Source: Lates calcarifer (lineage: Eukaryota; Chordata; Actinopteri; Centropomidae). From it: DNA of 64,000 nt. The translations under genes were made by a program, and so were the position numbers. Where the stretch lies: contig NC_066838.1 in the NCBI RefSeq assembly GCF_001640805.2, positions 18,224,749 to 18,288,748 of the forward strand. Direction: 5' to 3'. Shown here piece after piece: positions 34,061 to 44,480 of the stretch. Each line of letters starts with the position of its first letter. Positions within the stretch are counted from its first letter, which is position 1. Under the pieces are notes generated by a model, which saw only the letters and a list, made by a program, of their open reading frames with translations, was not told the origin of the DNA and made no database searches.

Positions 34061-37032
34061 CTGTGGAGAGAACAAGGGGCTTTACATGCTGTTGTACACT
34101 GATAATTCTTGAGATTCAAAAGTAATTTAAAATGCCCAAGGACAAATGAGTCTAACCATCATTCTGTATGACTCACCTCCGTAATAGTAGAGCATTGCAA
34201 TGGCAACTACAAAACTGAAACAGCTCAGGAAGAACATTGGTCCTGCCAAAGGAAAGAGAAAAGATAAGGCTTTCATCAGTGATAAATAGATAAATAAATC
34301 TTATACACACATATATACTGGATCAGCAGGTGGGCACACTAAATGTGAATACTATGTTGGTGTCTTTCTAGACAAACCCAAATTGAAATGTACACTGGTC
34401 AAAAGTCAAGCTGCTCTGTGAAAACACAGTCGTCCTGTTGTTCACAGACTAAACAAGCCATCACTTCTCAGTCAGTCTCACTACATCACTGATGACCCAT
34501 TTCCCCGTTGACATACCTTTGACCCAGTGGATGTGCTCCTGACTGTTCAAAGGAATGCAGGGCAGAGGAAGCTGTTTTGGACAGGGGGGTGGTTTACACG
34601 TGAGCTTAACTGACCCACAAAGCCAGAGCCCTGAATGTAATGGGATGATGAATGGTGGAGCTGGTGCAGAGCAGAGGGGCCCACATTCTGATGCTAGGGG
34701 TTAAAAGGTTCAGCAGACAACCGCGTTTGCTGAAGAACAAAGCTTAGTTGGGCTTAAGGGGCTTATCTGAGGATCAGAGAGGGGGTACTGAGGTACCCTG
34801 ATGCACATTCACACAAACTGTAAGACCACCACTTTAAAAAAACACACCCTAGCAGTCATGCAGCCAAATTAAACATCTACAAGTGCAGTCAAAAGATAAA
34901 TTAAAGGCTTGTTTTGGCCCATTAACAAGAAATTATTAGTTAGGTTGCACTACTGTCTACAATTTTCCAAGGAATAACATTTGCTTTGACAATGACTTCC
35001 TACTTTCCATCCAGCCACAAGTTTCAGTTCACACTAGTATACAATGCCAATTCTGTTTGACTGTATATATACACTATCAGCTGTATTGTTTGTTATTTCT
35101 GCTATTGTTTTCACATAATTCTTTGTAAAGTGTTGTGAGACACCCTTGTGTGATAATGTACTTTAAATAAAGTTTGACCTGGTTTGACTATACTTATATT
35201 ACCTTTTGAAAATGAAAGATTTGGTCACCAAAGGCAACATCTGCAAATGGGCTTGTTGTCTGTTATGAGTTACTTTCCCAATTTTAACAGAAAATGTATA
35301 TACTACACATGTCATTATTAAAGGTTCTGCCAGTGAATACAAACACAAACCTCCACAATGACCATTTTTTATCTTCATCTCATTTGAAAGTTATATTATA
35401 ATCACATTTTAATGCAGTTTTGGGCAGGGACATTGAGACAGATGTTAAAAGTAATGTATTTATGAGCTTTGTTGTCATGGAAACAAATCAAATATAGATC
35501 AGTCAGGTCTATATAAAAACAATAATGTGCACTGAGAAAAAATTAATGTGAATTTTATGGCTTCTTGGATTAACAAAGTTGGTTTTTGGTATACCAGAGA
35601 GGGGGAATATTAAATCCTGCTTGCAGCTGTAGCTCTACATGATGACAGCATAAACATGAAAAAAGCTAAAGCTGACTATCATCTAAGAGTTTCAGTTTGA
35701 ATATATTTGTTCATATGGTTCCAAAATAAAATGGAAAACAGATCATCAGTTGTATTATGATTTGTATGTTCTTTATGTTACACCAACACTCAAATAGCAA
35801 ATACCTACATCTACTTTAACTTAAAAATATAAATGGAAAAGCAGAGTCAACTTGTGTTGCTCTACTTTGATCAGCACAAAGATGTTGATTAGATTTACCT
35901 CTGTCATTAAGTACAAATCGCTCTGGGTGGACTCCCACATTGTCTGTCAATTTTGGTTCTGTCATCTCTGGAAGAGAAAGTGAAATGGGTTAATGTGTAA
36001 ACACCACACTTTAAATAACGCTGGATCCACTAACTGAACTGCAGTCCAGGCAGCCCAGTGGCCTCCCTGTATCTTATAGGATAAACCTACATAACCTACA
36101 GGGCAATTACACAGCAGGAGCAGCACTATTATAGGACATGGGGGAAGTTGCTGTCTCATGTAAAACAAATTGGATAACATAACTTTAAAAACATGACAGA
36201 ATGCTTTGGGGGTGCACATATGGATAGACGAACTAATAAAGACAACACAACTAGTGTTAGCAGAGAGGAGTTTTCTGGTTAAAATCACCTGATAATGCCG
36301 TGTGTCATCACTTAAATAACATTATGCACAGGAACTTTAAAAAATGATGAACAGTTCAGAAATCCACAAGATGATGTGTCTGAACAACGGTTTTATTTAC
36401 CAGGAGATACTTTTTGTCATCATATATGAAACCTGCTCTTACTCTGCTGTGCACTTCTCCAAACCAAACTACTGCAGAGTATTTCTGCACTACAGTACAT
36501 GTCAAAGATACATTCAAATGTGCAGAACCAAATCATCAGCAGAGAGCAGTCTCCTGACTGCAGTTATACTTGGCAATCTTCCACCACTAAAATGCCTGCT
36601 GGGTGTTTTACCTCTTTGTGTGACTCTGGTTGGCAGGCTGGAGTAGACGTCCTCAGCATGGATGTGCAGCCCTCTGTAGAATTCATGACACGCCTCCTCC
36701 CCCATCCCGTGCAGGTGGCTCAGCAGCTCAGCCAACCGCACCGTGGTGGGTTTGCTCAGGTTCCTGAACTGCATAGAGACAGATGCTGAATTGAATCACA
36801 GCACATGTCTGTGCAACATGTTTCTGCTCTGATAAAGAATTAGCAGATTCAAGTATAAGAACATGAGGACTAGTTCTAGTAGTGACCCTGTGGGCTTCCT
36901 TGTCAGTGAGTATCTGGGGGTGGATCCTGTTCAGCTGCAGTACAAGTCTGTCGACGAGTTCAGTGTCCATCCGCTGATCTGAGCACAGGAACTGGGCATC
37001 CCTCTGGAGCTGCTCATGGTAGCCATCAATGT
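33954..37032 (-). CDS. card19: CARD19 (BinCARD), caspase-recruitment-domain protein with C-terminal TM
   Basis: CARD19 binds BCL10 in mammals; its long form is a membrane protein reported in mitochondria/ER. Exons 36887-37032, 36612-36768, 35899-35967, 34177-34242 and 33954-34060 join in phase and give 181 codons to a TAG stop, almost the 183 of human CARD19. Seen: CARD helices (HEQLQRDAQFL, DTELVDRLVLQLNRIHPQIL, TDKEAHR, TVRLAELLSHLHG, ACHEFYRGLHIHAE), a linker with EMTEPKLTDNVGVHPERF, then the hydrophobic anchor PMFFLSCFSFVVAIAMLYYY and the tail ETLRCTRPF ... DALITYTEVGK. The first exon should carry only the start codon plus ~1 base; it was not found. Position between ninj1 and susd3 matches human. 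Confidence 0.9.
34177..34242 (-). CDS. card19: card19 exon 5: membrane anchor
   Basis: 66 nt, acceptor CCTTTGGCAG, donor GAG|GTGAGT. It encodes GPMFFLSCFSFVVAIAMLYY, aligning with human GPMSFLAGLGLAAGLALLLY. Confidence 0.9.
34243..35898. other. card19 intron with probable retroposon tail
   Basis: 1.7 kb. Near 35030-35190 a stretch ending TACTTTAAATAAAGTTTGAC looks like the 3' end of a fish SINE/LINE. Nothing else recognised. Confidence 0.45.
35899..35967 (-). CDS. card19: card19 exon 4: linker
   Basis: 69 nt, acceptor TTCTCTTCCAG, donor GAG|GTAAAT. It encodes EMTEPKLTDNVGVHPERF then VLNDR; in frame with both neighbours. Linker sequence is not conserved with mammals. Confidence 0.85.
36612..36768 (-). 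CDS. card19: card19 exon 3: CARD helices 4-6
   Basis: 157 nt, acceptor TCTCTATGCAG, donor GAG|GTAAAA. It encodes FRNLSKPTTVRLAELLSHLH, GMGEEACHEFYRGLHIHAED and VYSSLPTRVTQR, matching human FRNPKASLRVRLCDLL and EFYRALYIHA. Confidence 0.93.
36887..37032 (-). CDS. card19: card19 exon 2: CARD helices 1-3
   Basis: 146 nt, acceptor TTGACCAG, donor AGG|GTCACT (weak at +3). It begins two bases into a codon (xAC), so an upstream exon must end phase 1. A first ATG inside it (ATGGCTACC) is out of frame; the in-frame MDTELVDRL would lose helix 1. Confidence 0.88.
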
Positions 37033-38445
37033 CTGGTCAATAGAAATCACACCATTAGAGAGAGTCAGACCCTGTGAAATGTCAGGAGCAGGTTATGACC
37101 CTGTGAGCACCTAGAGCACGCTACGTAGCTCTAATCAGAGGTCTGCAGATTTTATGTCTCGTCTGAGTTAAGTAGTTTCTTAGTAAGCTGGTCTTGGCAT
37201 CAGCCCTGCTCTGAAAATAAATGACTAAGAGGTTTAATCTCACATTTAGAAAGGTGAATACACTTGCTGCAAAATTGTCCATTGGGCCAACACTTTATTT
37301 GAATAGCTTAATGCTAATATTAAAACCAGGTCATTAAAATGTATGAGCAACATGTCTGCTGAGTTATGGTGTGCATAAATAACATGTGGAGGTGACTATA
37401 AAAAGCCTGAGAGACCAGTTTGGTGGAGCTTGTGTTCTCTTTGTTAACTGTTTTGAGGCTGTATTTTGCTCAAAAAGATACAGCCCCTGATTTCATTATA
37501 GCGCCTATCAGCAATACCAAATCCCACATTTTCCTGCCAACTCACTGACATCCCTCTCAACTCATTTCAGTGCTTTAAAGCTAGATCCCGAGGTAAGAGA
37601 ACAGCGAGCTCCCTGAGCAGAGTGGGTAGCAGGGCATTATGACAAAAAGGTGATGTACAGAAATAAAAATCTATGTGTCTTTCAGTTCATTTGTGAAACA
37701 TTTCTTGTGCCACATTACACAGGAAGATGTTGTGTTTGCAGCTGATCAGCAACAGCCTTTAGAGATGCAGCAAACTGGTGACTAATCCGGTGTTTCCAGT
37801 GTGCTTGTTTGGTTCTTCCTCACACAACACAACCAGCAATATCATCAAACAGTGAAATCTTGCTGTAATCAGATGATGTAATGTGTAGTTTCAGCAAAAT
37901 TAAATAAAACAACCTCACCCCAATGTCAGATTTATGCAGGTTCTTTATGAAAAAATATATTCTAAGACTAAACTCAGCAAGATTTGAAAGTGACTGACAG
38001 AGGAAGGAGCTTAATCATGCATATCTTTAATAAAGGGCTGGAGGGCCCGGACGAAAATGGCAGCCCATAAGGTATTAAACGACAGCATGTGAATAGACCT
38101 GTCGATCAAAGTGCTCCTGTTTTATTTAAAGGCTGAATATTTGGACAGGAAATTCAGTCTATTTCGAGAAATGACTGAATGATTTTGGTTGGTGTTCAGC
38201 AGCGCGCAGATAATTCTTCACATGAAACTGAAATTAATGTATTTAAAACATTGCTATAGCAACAAACTTAAAAACTGTGAATTTTATGCAACAAGTGTCG
38301 CACCCGCACCCACCCACCACACACACACACACACACACACACACAGCAGTAGCACTGTGGGTGATCAGCAAGCCTGTGTACCTCCTAAGAGTCAGCGCGC
38401 AGGTTTTTACCGGGCCTGATCCGCGACAACACAAAAACATCTTAC
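37033..38445. other. card19 intron 1
   Basis: 1.4 kb between the probable 5'UTR exon and card19 exon 2. It contains a short CA repeat (38321-38345). The missing short coding exon may lie here or just upstream. Confidence 0.5.
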
Positions 38446-38640
38446 CCTCGCTTCACAAACCTGTCATACTGACAAACAAAGCGGCGTGTGTGGGACTCGT
38501 TTAACAACGACCGACCGACCGACCGACCGACCGACAGCCTCCCCTCGGTGGAAAACTTCCTGTCCTCCGCGGCGTGACTGTCCCTGCTGCCCCCGTTACA
38601 TCAGCACGCTCGACCGCTGCGCCTCCGCCCTTCACCGCCC
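38446..38640 (-). promoter_or_regulatory. card19: card19 CpG-rich start region and putative 5'UTR exon
   Basis: A strong donor (GAGG|GTAAGA, 38440-38445) follows a CG-rich stretch with a (CGAC)n repeat. The reading frame needed by exon 2 has a stop immediately before this donor, so this exon would be untranslated. No TATA box seen. Confidence 0.45.
38508..38535. repeat. (CGAC)n tetranucleotide repeat
   Basis: About seven CGAC units in the card19 start region. Confidence 0.9.
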
Positions 38641-38795
38641 CGGTGCCACATGACCCACCTTAGGGCCACATGATGATTATCAGCCCGCGGAGGGTGACGG
38701 TGGACTGAGCTGATGGGCAGATTATCAAGAACAGCAGCAGCAAGCAGATAAGCCTTCTGTTGCAAACACTGAACCAGAGAGGTGTCATTTAACAC

Positions 38796-39644
38796 TTTAT
38801 TCCGTTGCCTTTTTCCGAGTAATAATAATAATAATAATAACAACAATAATAATAATTATTATAATTATAATTATAACAACAACAACAATATGCTGCCTTT
38901 ATCTTCCATAATACACTCACCATTTCTCCTGTGTGGAAGCTACATTATTACACTGAACAGTCAAAATCACTGTGCTGCCTCATGACTTGTAAAGTTGCAT
39001 TCATCCCTCAGAGGAAAATGTACACAGCTGCCTTCTTTCCATTGCAATACAGTCTCACTCACCGTAAGTAAAAGTCTTTAATTGATTCACATTCCTTAAA
39101 AATATATATTTACAATATATATTTACATACACACACCAGTCCAGTGCTGTCCAGCTGCCCCCCGCACCCCACCCCCCAAGCAAAGTGGACTTTTCCTGCC
39201 CTGACAAAGAGTTTCTCAGAGAACATCCCCAGCTGCCCTCACAGTGCGTTGTCTGAACTACGTACCCATAAACACCTCAATCGTTAAACTTGACCCCCAT
39301 CACAACGATTTAATTTGAGCTCAACTGAGGTCAAGAAAATCCCTTGACCTTCTAATTACAAGGGAGTGTCATCCAACAAAGGCTGGTGTCCTGGAAGTGC
39401 AATGGCTCCCCTTTGCAGACAGAGGGCAGTGTGCCATTACAGTTTACAAAAGGCACATAAATCTGTCTGATCAGATCAGTATGCCTCTGGAGCCTTCATA
39501 CTGTGCTGAACTGCAGACATAACAATTTCAGCAAGAGCAGGAATGTTCAGTTATTACTTCCTGTAGTCCTCATTGATAAAGCTGACACTGTTGTACATAT
39601 TTGGTCACTAATCATGTTCTTGACTGATGGTTTTCAACATGTCC
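38796..39644 (-). other. susd3: susd3 3'UTR and card19/susd3 spacer
   Basis: Downstream of the susd3 stop there are minus-strand ATTAAA hexamers at 39309-39314 and 39077-39082 and an AATAAA at 38796-38801. Which is used cannot be told. An (AAT)n microsatellite lies at 38819-38889. Confidence 0.5.
38819..38889. repeat. (AAT/AAC)n trinucleotide repeat
   Basis: AAT units drifting into ATT and AAC units. Confidence 0.9.
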
Positions 39645-39987
39645 TCACACTGATATAATCCTTATGTTAAATTCTTTGGCAGGGTTTATATTCCTCGTGT
39701 TGGGCTCGCCCGTGATTGACGGGCTGGCCCCTGGCAAACCGCTCTGCTGCGGCCTTCCGTACTGCCACACCAAACCGGAGCCCACTGCTGAGATCTGGAC
39801 CACACCAGGGCTCGTAGTTTGACCAGAGGACAGAGGAGGTCCGGGGTACTGAGGTGGGCCGGGGATCTGCGCAGACTCTGGGTTTTGTGGTAGGAGAGGC
39901 TGGTCATAGTCTCGCCCGGGCAGAGCAGCGAGTGGAGGAGTGCGGCCGTATGTTAGGACGGGACCGTAGGCATACTCCTGATTACAC
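39645..39987 (-). CDS. susd3: susd3 exon 5: Pro-rich tail and stop
   Basis: 343 nt, acceptor TTCTCCTCCACAG. It encodes CNQEYAYGPVLTYGRTPPL, PGRDYDQPLLPQNPE, IPGPPQYPGPPLSSG and ends EFNIRIISV then TGA. PPQY (39846-39857) fits the PPxY WW-domain ligand pattern. Confidence 0.9.
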
Positions 39988-42900
39988 CTGTGGAGGAGAA
40001 GACGGGAGGACGTCTCTTTAACGCTGCTGCATTTCTTCAGAGACATTTTTGATTTTCCTCCATTTCGGCATTTAAGATAAAGTCAGCCCGTGTCTCACCT
40101 GCAGCCTCGCATGTTGTCACACATGGCGGGGTTGTGGGTGTCCCACAAAGAGTGCAGCTTCTCCTGGGTGTTGTTGTTGTTGTTCCTGCCTTTATGGCTG
40201 TAGCGAGACCTGTTGTCCTCCTGATGTTGGGCCTGCTCCTCCCACTGCCACACATCTGACTCACTGTAAAAAACAAACAAACAACAAGCTTAATATCAGT
40301 GTTTCAGTTTGTAAACGCCTCACATGAAACTGACACTCTGCTTTTCTCCATCATTTGCTTGTAATGATGGAAAGTAACTCTGTACATTTACTCACATATT
40401 GTACTAAATAGAATTTTAAGATACTTTACATAAAAAAACATTATAAGCTTGTAAAATACAATACATTATTTGTATTGTGGTGGTTTCCAGTTATTTTGGC
40501 ATGAGACTGTTTGCAGAAGTGCTTACTTGACGCACCTTGTGGTGTTTCAGATGTCTGTGAGACAAAGAAACACTTCCTCCTTACATATAAAGTAAATACT
40601 TGTCTAATGGGATGTGATTATTCAATATCTCACAATGAAGAAAAGATTAAAGAAACGTACATAGAAGAACTTTGTTTTTTCTTCTTTCTTGCCCTCTTAT
40701 TAATCTCACGACCCCTCAAATTTATCTTGTGACCTTTTGGAGAGGGTCTGACCCTCAGGTTGTGAACCACTGATCTACATTACCTAATTTTAGTAGTTAA
40801 ACCTAGCTCCACCTAAACCTCAACTGGTACTCATGCATGATGCATCAGTATTAACAGTCTAACAATGAAATGTAACATATATCAGTGTACTTGTATATTT
40901 CAAGTACATTTTATATCTGTACTTTTATTAAGCAGGATTTTAAACGAAGGACCTTTACTTGTAATTGAGTACTTTTACATTGTGGTACTGGTACTTTTAA
41001 GTAAACGATCTGAGGACTTCTTCCACCCTTGTTTGCTTCTCACTCACTTCTCCTGTTTTTTCCTCTTGTCCTCTTTGATGCAGTCGAGCAAACAGCAGGT
41101 GAGGAAGGCCACGGACATGAAGCAGATGATGGCCGAGCTCACGATGGATGCCAACACGGCTACACGGAAACCGTAGTCGTCAAAGGAAGCCATAGCTGGG
41201 GTGAGAGAGAGAAGGACTGTTGACTGATTCATCGTCTTTATTTCCATGTCATGCACACAACACATTAGACAACTCCAATCATCATGCTGCAAAATCAGTT
41301 TATATCAAAAACGTGAATACCACCAAAAAAACACTTCTCATTTTGCCTGGGGTTTAAAGATAAGGTCTGCCACTTAGAGTTCTTAGATATATCAGAAGTC
41401 TTTCATTATTGTGTTACCAAAAAAGACTGGCAGAGATAAGTCATTTTGCAACAAACTGCACTTGCCAGCTCATCATGGAAAGGACAACACAACATAAATT
41501 CCACTTTTAATTTCTTTCAGTTTCGCATCAGACAGCTTCTTCTCTCCCATGACGACTGACTCTGAAATATAATTAAGATCCTCTCACTTTTTCCTCTGGT
41601 TCATCAAAATAATGACTGACAGTGCACCTGCTGGAAATTATACCTCTCTACCTGCATTAGCATTAATACTCTCTTTAAACCAGCCTCATCCCCAAGCAAC
41701 AGATTATTTTCTCTCAAATGTGTCCTAACATAATTTAGAGTATTAATTATTGCAATCCAAATACTACCTTAAGAGTCTTTGTGTAGCGTTGCCCACAGCC
41801 ACAATGCCTATCACATAATTTAAATATATATTCTATCTCTTCAGAATAATGAGCAGACAGGCAGTTCAGGGGAAGTTTTGCAGCCACTGCAGTTCTCCCA
41901 GTAAAAGCATTTGGAACAATTTATCTGCACACACACACTCGCATTCATGAGAGGACATGCACCTGGCTACGAGTGGGAGATTCTTTCTATAATAACATTG
42001 CTGTGTCATTTCAAGGCCTCACTTTCTGTTCTCTGTTCCTACTTACGTTTACAATAGGTCTCCCCCTCCCAGTGGGTGCTGTTGGCATCCATGACACACG
42101 TCAGATCCCTCCCTACCAGTTTGTGTTTGGCTGGGCACTGCAGGGAAATAACTGTGCCCACATTGGTGCCGTTACCCTGGATGATCTTCTGGGTGCCCAG
42201 GGCAGGCAGCGGTATGGGCGTGCACTGAGCCTGGAACTGACCTAAAAGTAAGAGAGTCAGCCGATGATGAATCAGAGAAAACCGTGGTTGTGACTGAATT
42301 ATGTTGCAGATGTTTGATGTGCATTAATCACCAAAAAGTTCACCCCAAGTTTGAGTACATGTATAATTCATGCGTCTTCAAAATAAATTTGTATTCACAG
42401 AGATAATCAGACAACTCAGAATTCAAAAGTAGCACAACAACAAGCCAAGGTGAACAGTATGAGCAGCAGAGAATGGAGGGCTGCAGATGAGATTCAGAGT
42501 GGAATGGGACAGTCATTCCACAGCTATCAGCGCTGAACCCCTGTAGGGCTCCACAACACAGCGTGACAAAACACTGCTCCCCTCCCTTCCAACTCCCTGT
42601 AACACCCTGGTCCTGTGCTGCATCGAATTCTAACGGTATCGAAGCAGGAAATGTGATAAATCATTAAACAAAAGGCCTGCGAGGCTGGTGGAAACACAGG
42701 GGCCATCTGGAGCCATGCTTAACCACCGGTTATCATACAGCACAGCCTAGCGCTCTGCATATTACAGGAGGGGAAGGTCTGAGCAGTCTGGCACGATGAA
42801 TCCACAACACAAGAAGGCTATCACTCGGTCATGACAACAAGCTGCTGGAATGCAAATAAACACAATGACATCAATCCGGTGATTTCCAACAGAAGTGGGA

Positions 42901-43135
42901 AGGATAACGTGTTTTGTTTGTTTTGGTTTTGTTTGCTCAGGGAAACCTGCTTCTGGTTTTCACTAAAAAACAATATGGCAGAGAGAGAGGAGAGATTCTG
43001 CAATGTTCCTCTTAGTCACTGTTAAATGGGAAGGAAAACATCCAAGAATGTGAGGAGGAGAAACAAGTAACATGTGGTGGAGTTGCATCAACACAAGGTG
43101 CACCAAATCACACCTAAAGTTCCTGGCGTCACTGA

Positions 43136-43175
<40 letters not shown>

Positions 43176-44129
43176 ATTTACCATGACACTGGGCCAGACT
43201 CAACTGGGATAAATACTCCCCTGAAGGCCATTAGCATTAGCTCACCATATTCAAGTTTATGTAACACAAGGACACACTTCATTGCCGTTAAGCAGAGAGC
43301 ATCACTTTTATGTAACCTGTGTGTGTGTGCGTGTGTGTGTGTGTTAATGCGTGTGTGTGGCTGCCTGGGCGTGCGCGTGAGACGCCCAGCTGTGCATCGG
43401 CTCGAGGAGTTTCTGGTGTTAAAGCCACCACAGACGTTGCCTCCCTTTTCGCATTTCCTCTTTGCTTTTCTCTCTTTCTCTTTTTGAATTAAGCGCTGAG
43501 TTCTGGAAGAAAGGTGTGGATGATGTCCACTGAATAATCAGACACTAATCCAACACGTACACGCTCATGGTTATGTATGTAAAATGTATTTGATCTTTAA
43601 TGAATTCCCTTTATTAATTTTTCCCCCTCAGAAGACGGTCACACACAGAGAGATCAATAAAATACATCACCTTGGCTATTTATCCTGGAGCAATAATTAG
43701 GAAACCGCTACACACAGCAAATACTTAAAGTCCCTGAAGGGATATTGCACAAGAGGAAACCAGGAAATAAGTGCACACACACACACACACACATTAATAA
43801 ATGTTGAAATGATCTTTTTTTTTTTTCAGAAGGCAGTGTTTGAAAAAATTGTGCACAACTTGTAAATGCCTTCTCACTCTGTTTGTGTAAAACAATCAAA
43901 TACAGGCCTCTGTATAGTTGTGTTAACAATAGAACTGGAATAAATGCAAAGTACAAAAAACAAATCTCCGTCCCACATAGAGCCTACACGCTCGACTCCG
44001 GAATAAATTAGACACCGTTTGGTTTGTTATTTCATCAGTCTTACCTGAGTTATTCCGGTCACGGCCGTCATTTTTGTTTGTGATATCAGTCCTGGATACG
44101 TCTGCTATTGAAGCTGTTGCCGCTGACAT
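39645..44129 (-). CDS. susd3: Sushi-domain-containing protein 3
   Basis: Single-pass membrane protein; in human breast cancer cells SUSD3 is an estrogen-responsive protein linked to cell adhesion and motility. Five exons (44045-44129, 42047-42241, 41048-41195, 40099-40263, 39645-39987) give 936 nt = 311 residues plus TGA, complete. Seen: polar N-terminus with no obvious signal peptide (as in human); one sushi/CCP domain, residues ~34-93, with cysteines C35, C64, C77, C92; the stem DDYGFRVAVLASIVSSAI leading into a TM at ~103-130 with LTCCLLDC; a basic cytoplasmic start KEDKRKKQEK; then a proline/glutamine-rich tail with a PPQY motif. Mammalian SUSD3 is ~255 residues, so the fish tail is longer. 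It lies directly upstream of card19 on the same strand, as in human. Confidence 0.93.
40099..40263 (-). CDS. susd3: susd3 exon 4: cytoplasmic, with Asn run
   Basis: 165 nt, acceptor GTTTTTTACAG, donor GCAG|GTGAGA. It encodes ESDVWQWEEQAQHQEDN, RNNNNNTQEKLHSLWDTHNP and NMRGC. The five asparagines come from an AAC repeat (40170-40184). Confidence 0.9.
40364..41031. mobile_element. Fish MITE-like repeat filling susd3 intron 3
   Basis: The left end ATGATGGAAAGTAACTCTG and the right end GACTTCTTCCACCCTTG resemble a very common teleost repeat whose ends read roughly TGGAAAGTAACTAAGTAC and ACTTCTTCCACCACTG. TACTTTTA/AAGTAC words recur inside. A GGTTGTGAACCACTGATCTA segment near 40756-40775 looks like a second, nested repeat. 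It takes up ~85% of the intron. Confidence 0.65.
41048..41195 (-). CDS. susd3: susd3 exon 3: transmembrane segment
   Basis: 148 nt, acceptor CTCACCCCAG, donor GAA|GTGAGT. It encodes PMASFDDYGFRVAVLASI, then the hydrophobic span and FLTCCLLDCIKEDKRKK; nearly identical in pattern to human FGFKVAVIASIVSCAI. Confidence 0.95.
41196..42046. other. susd3 intron 2
   Basis: 0.85 kb, AT-rich, no recognisable element. Confidence 0.7.
42047..42241 (-). CDS. susd3: susd3 exon 2: sushi domain
   Basis: 195 nt, acceptor CTTACTTTTAG, donor AAAC|GTAAGT. It holds the whole CCP module: CTPIPLPALG, GNGTNVGTVISLQCP, LVGRDLTC and STHWEGETYC, close to human GNGASVGTVLMFRCP. Confidence 0.95.
42242..44044. other. 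susd3 intron 1
   Basis: 1.8 kb with a GAAA tetranucleotide repeat (43134-43175), a GT-rich tract near 43320-43345 and a short CA run near 43774-43792. No exon recognised. Confidence 0.7.
43134..43175. repeat. (GAAA)n tetranucleotide repeat
   Basis: About ten GAAA units in susd3 intron 1. Confidence 0.95.
44045..44129 (-). CDS. susd3: susd3 exon 1 (start)
   Basis: ATG at 44127-44129 in CACCACCATG context, 28 codons plus one base, donor CAG|GTAAGA. It encodes MSAATASIADVSRTD then ITNKNDGRDRNNS. It sits in a CpG-rich stretch, consistent with a first exon. Confidence 0.88.
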
Positions 44130-44318
44130 GGTGGTGACAGATAGACAGACTGGCAGGAAGACACACAGACAGACAGATAGACGCCCCCCTCCCGCGACTC
44201 TTTTGGGTTGTGCCTCCCCACCGGTGCTCCTCTGCGCCCGGTACAAGGTAAACAAGTCGGGGTTCCGTCTAGCCGGAGTTGGAGCTTGAGCTTCTCAGCG
44301 CGATTGTGTACTCGCCCC

Positions 44319-44355
<37 letters not shown>

Positions 44356-44480
44356 GCAGCCTGTCATCCACAGAGTCCTCCCTCCCTGCCAATGCCTCCT
44401 CGCGGCAACGTTCACTTTACTCTAATGCCCGGGTCGGACGGCGCGCCGGTGCCTACCGTCGCGCAATCGGATGAGCGCTC
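44130..44480 (-). promoter_or_regulatory. susd3: susd3 CpG-rich promoter / 5'UTR
   Basis: CG-rich stretch upstream of the start codon (for example GGACGGCGCGCCGG near 44438), interrupted by a CT tract (44319-44355). Start site not fixed; no TATA box. Confidence 0.5.
44319..44355. repeat. (CT)n microsatellite in susd3 promoter region
   Basis: CT run with one TTT interruption; GA-rich on the susd3 sense strand. Confidence 0.9.

Noticed and set aside
37550..37565. ATGA|GTTGAG as a micro start exon for card19
   Set aside because: Phase fits (ATG plus one base) but the donor is poor and such short matches are expected by chance; kept only as an open possibility.
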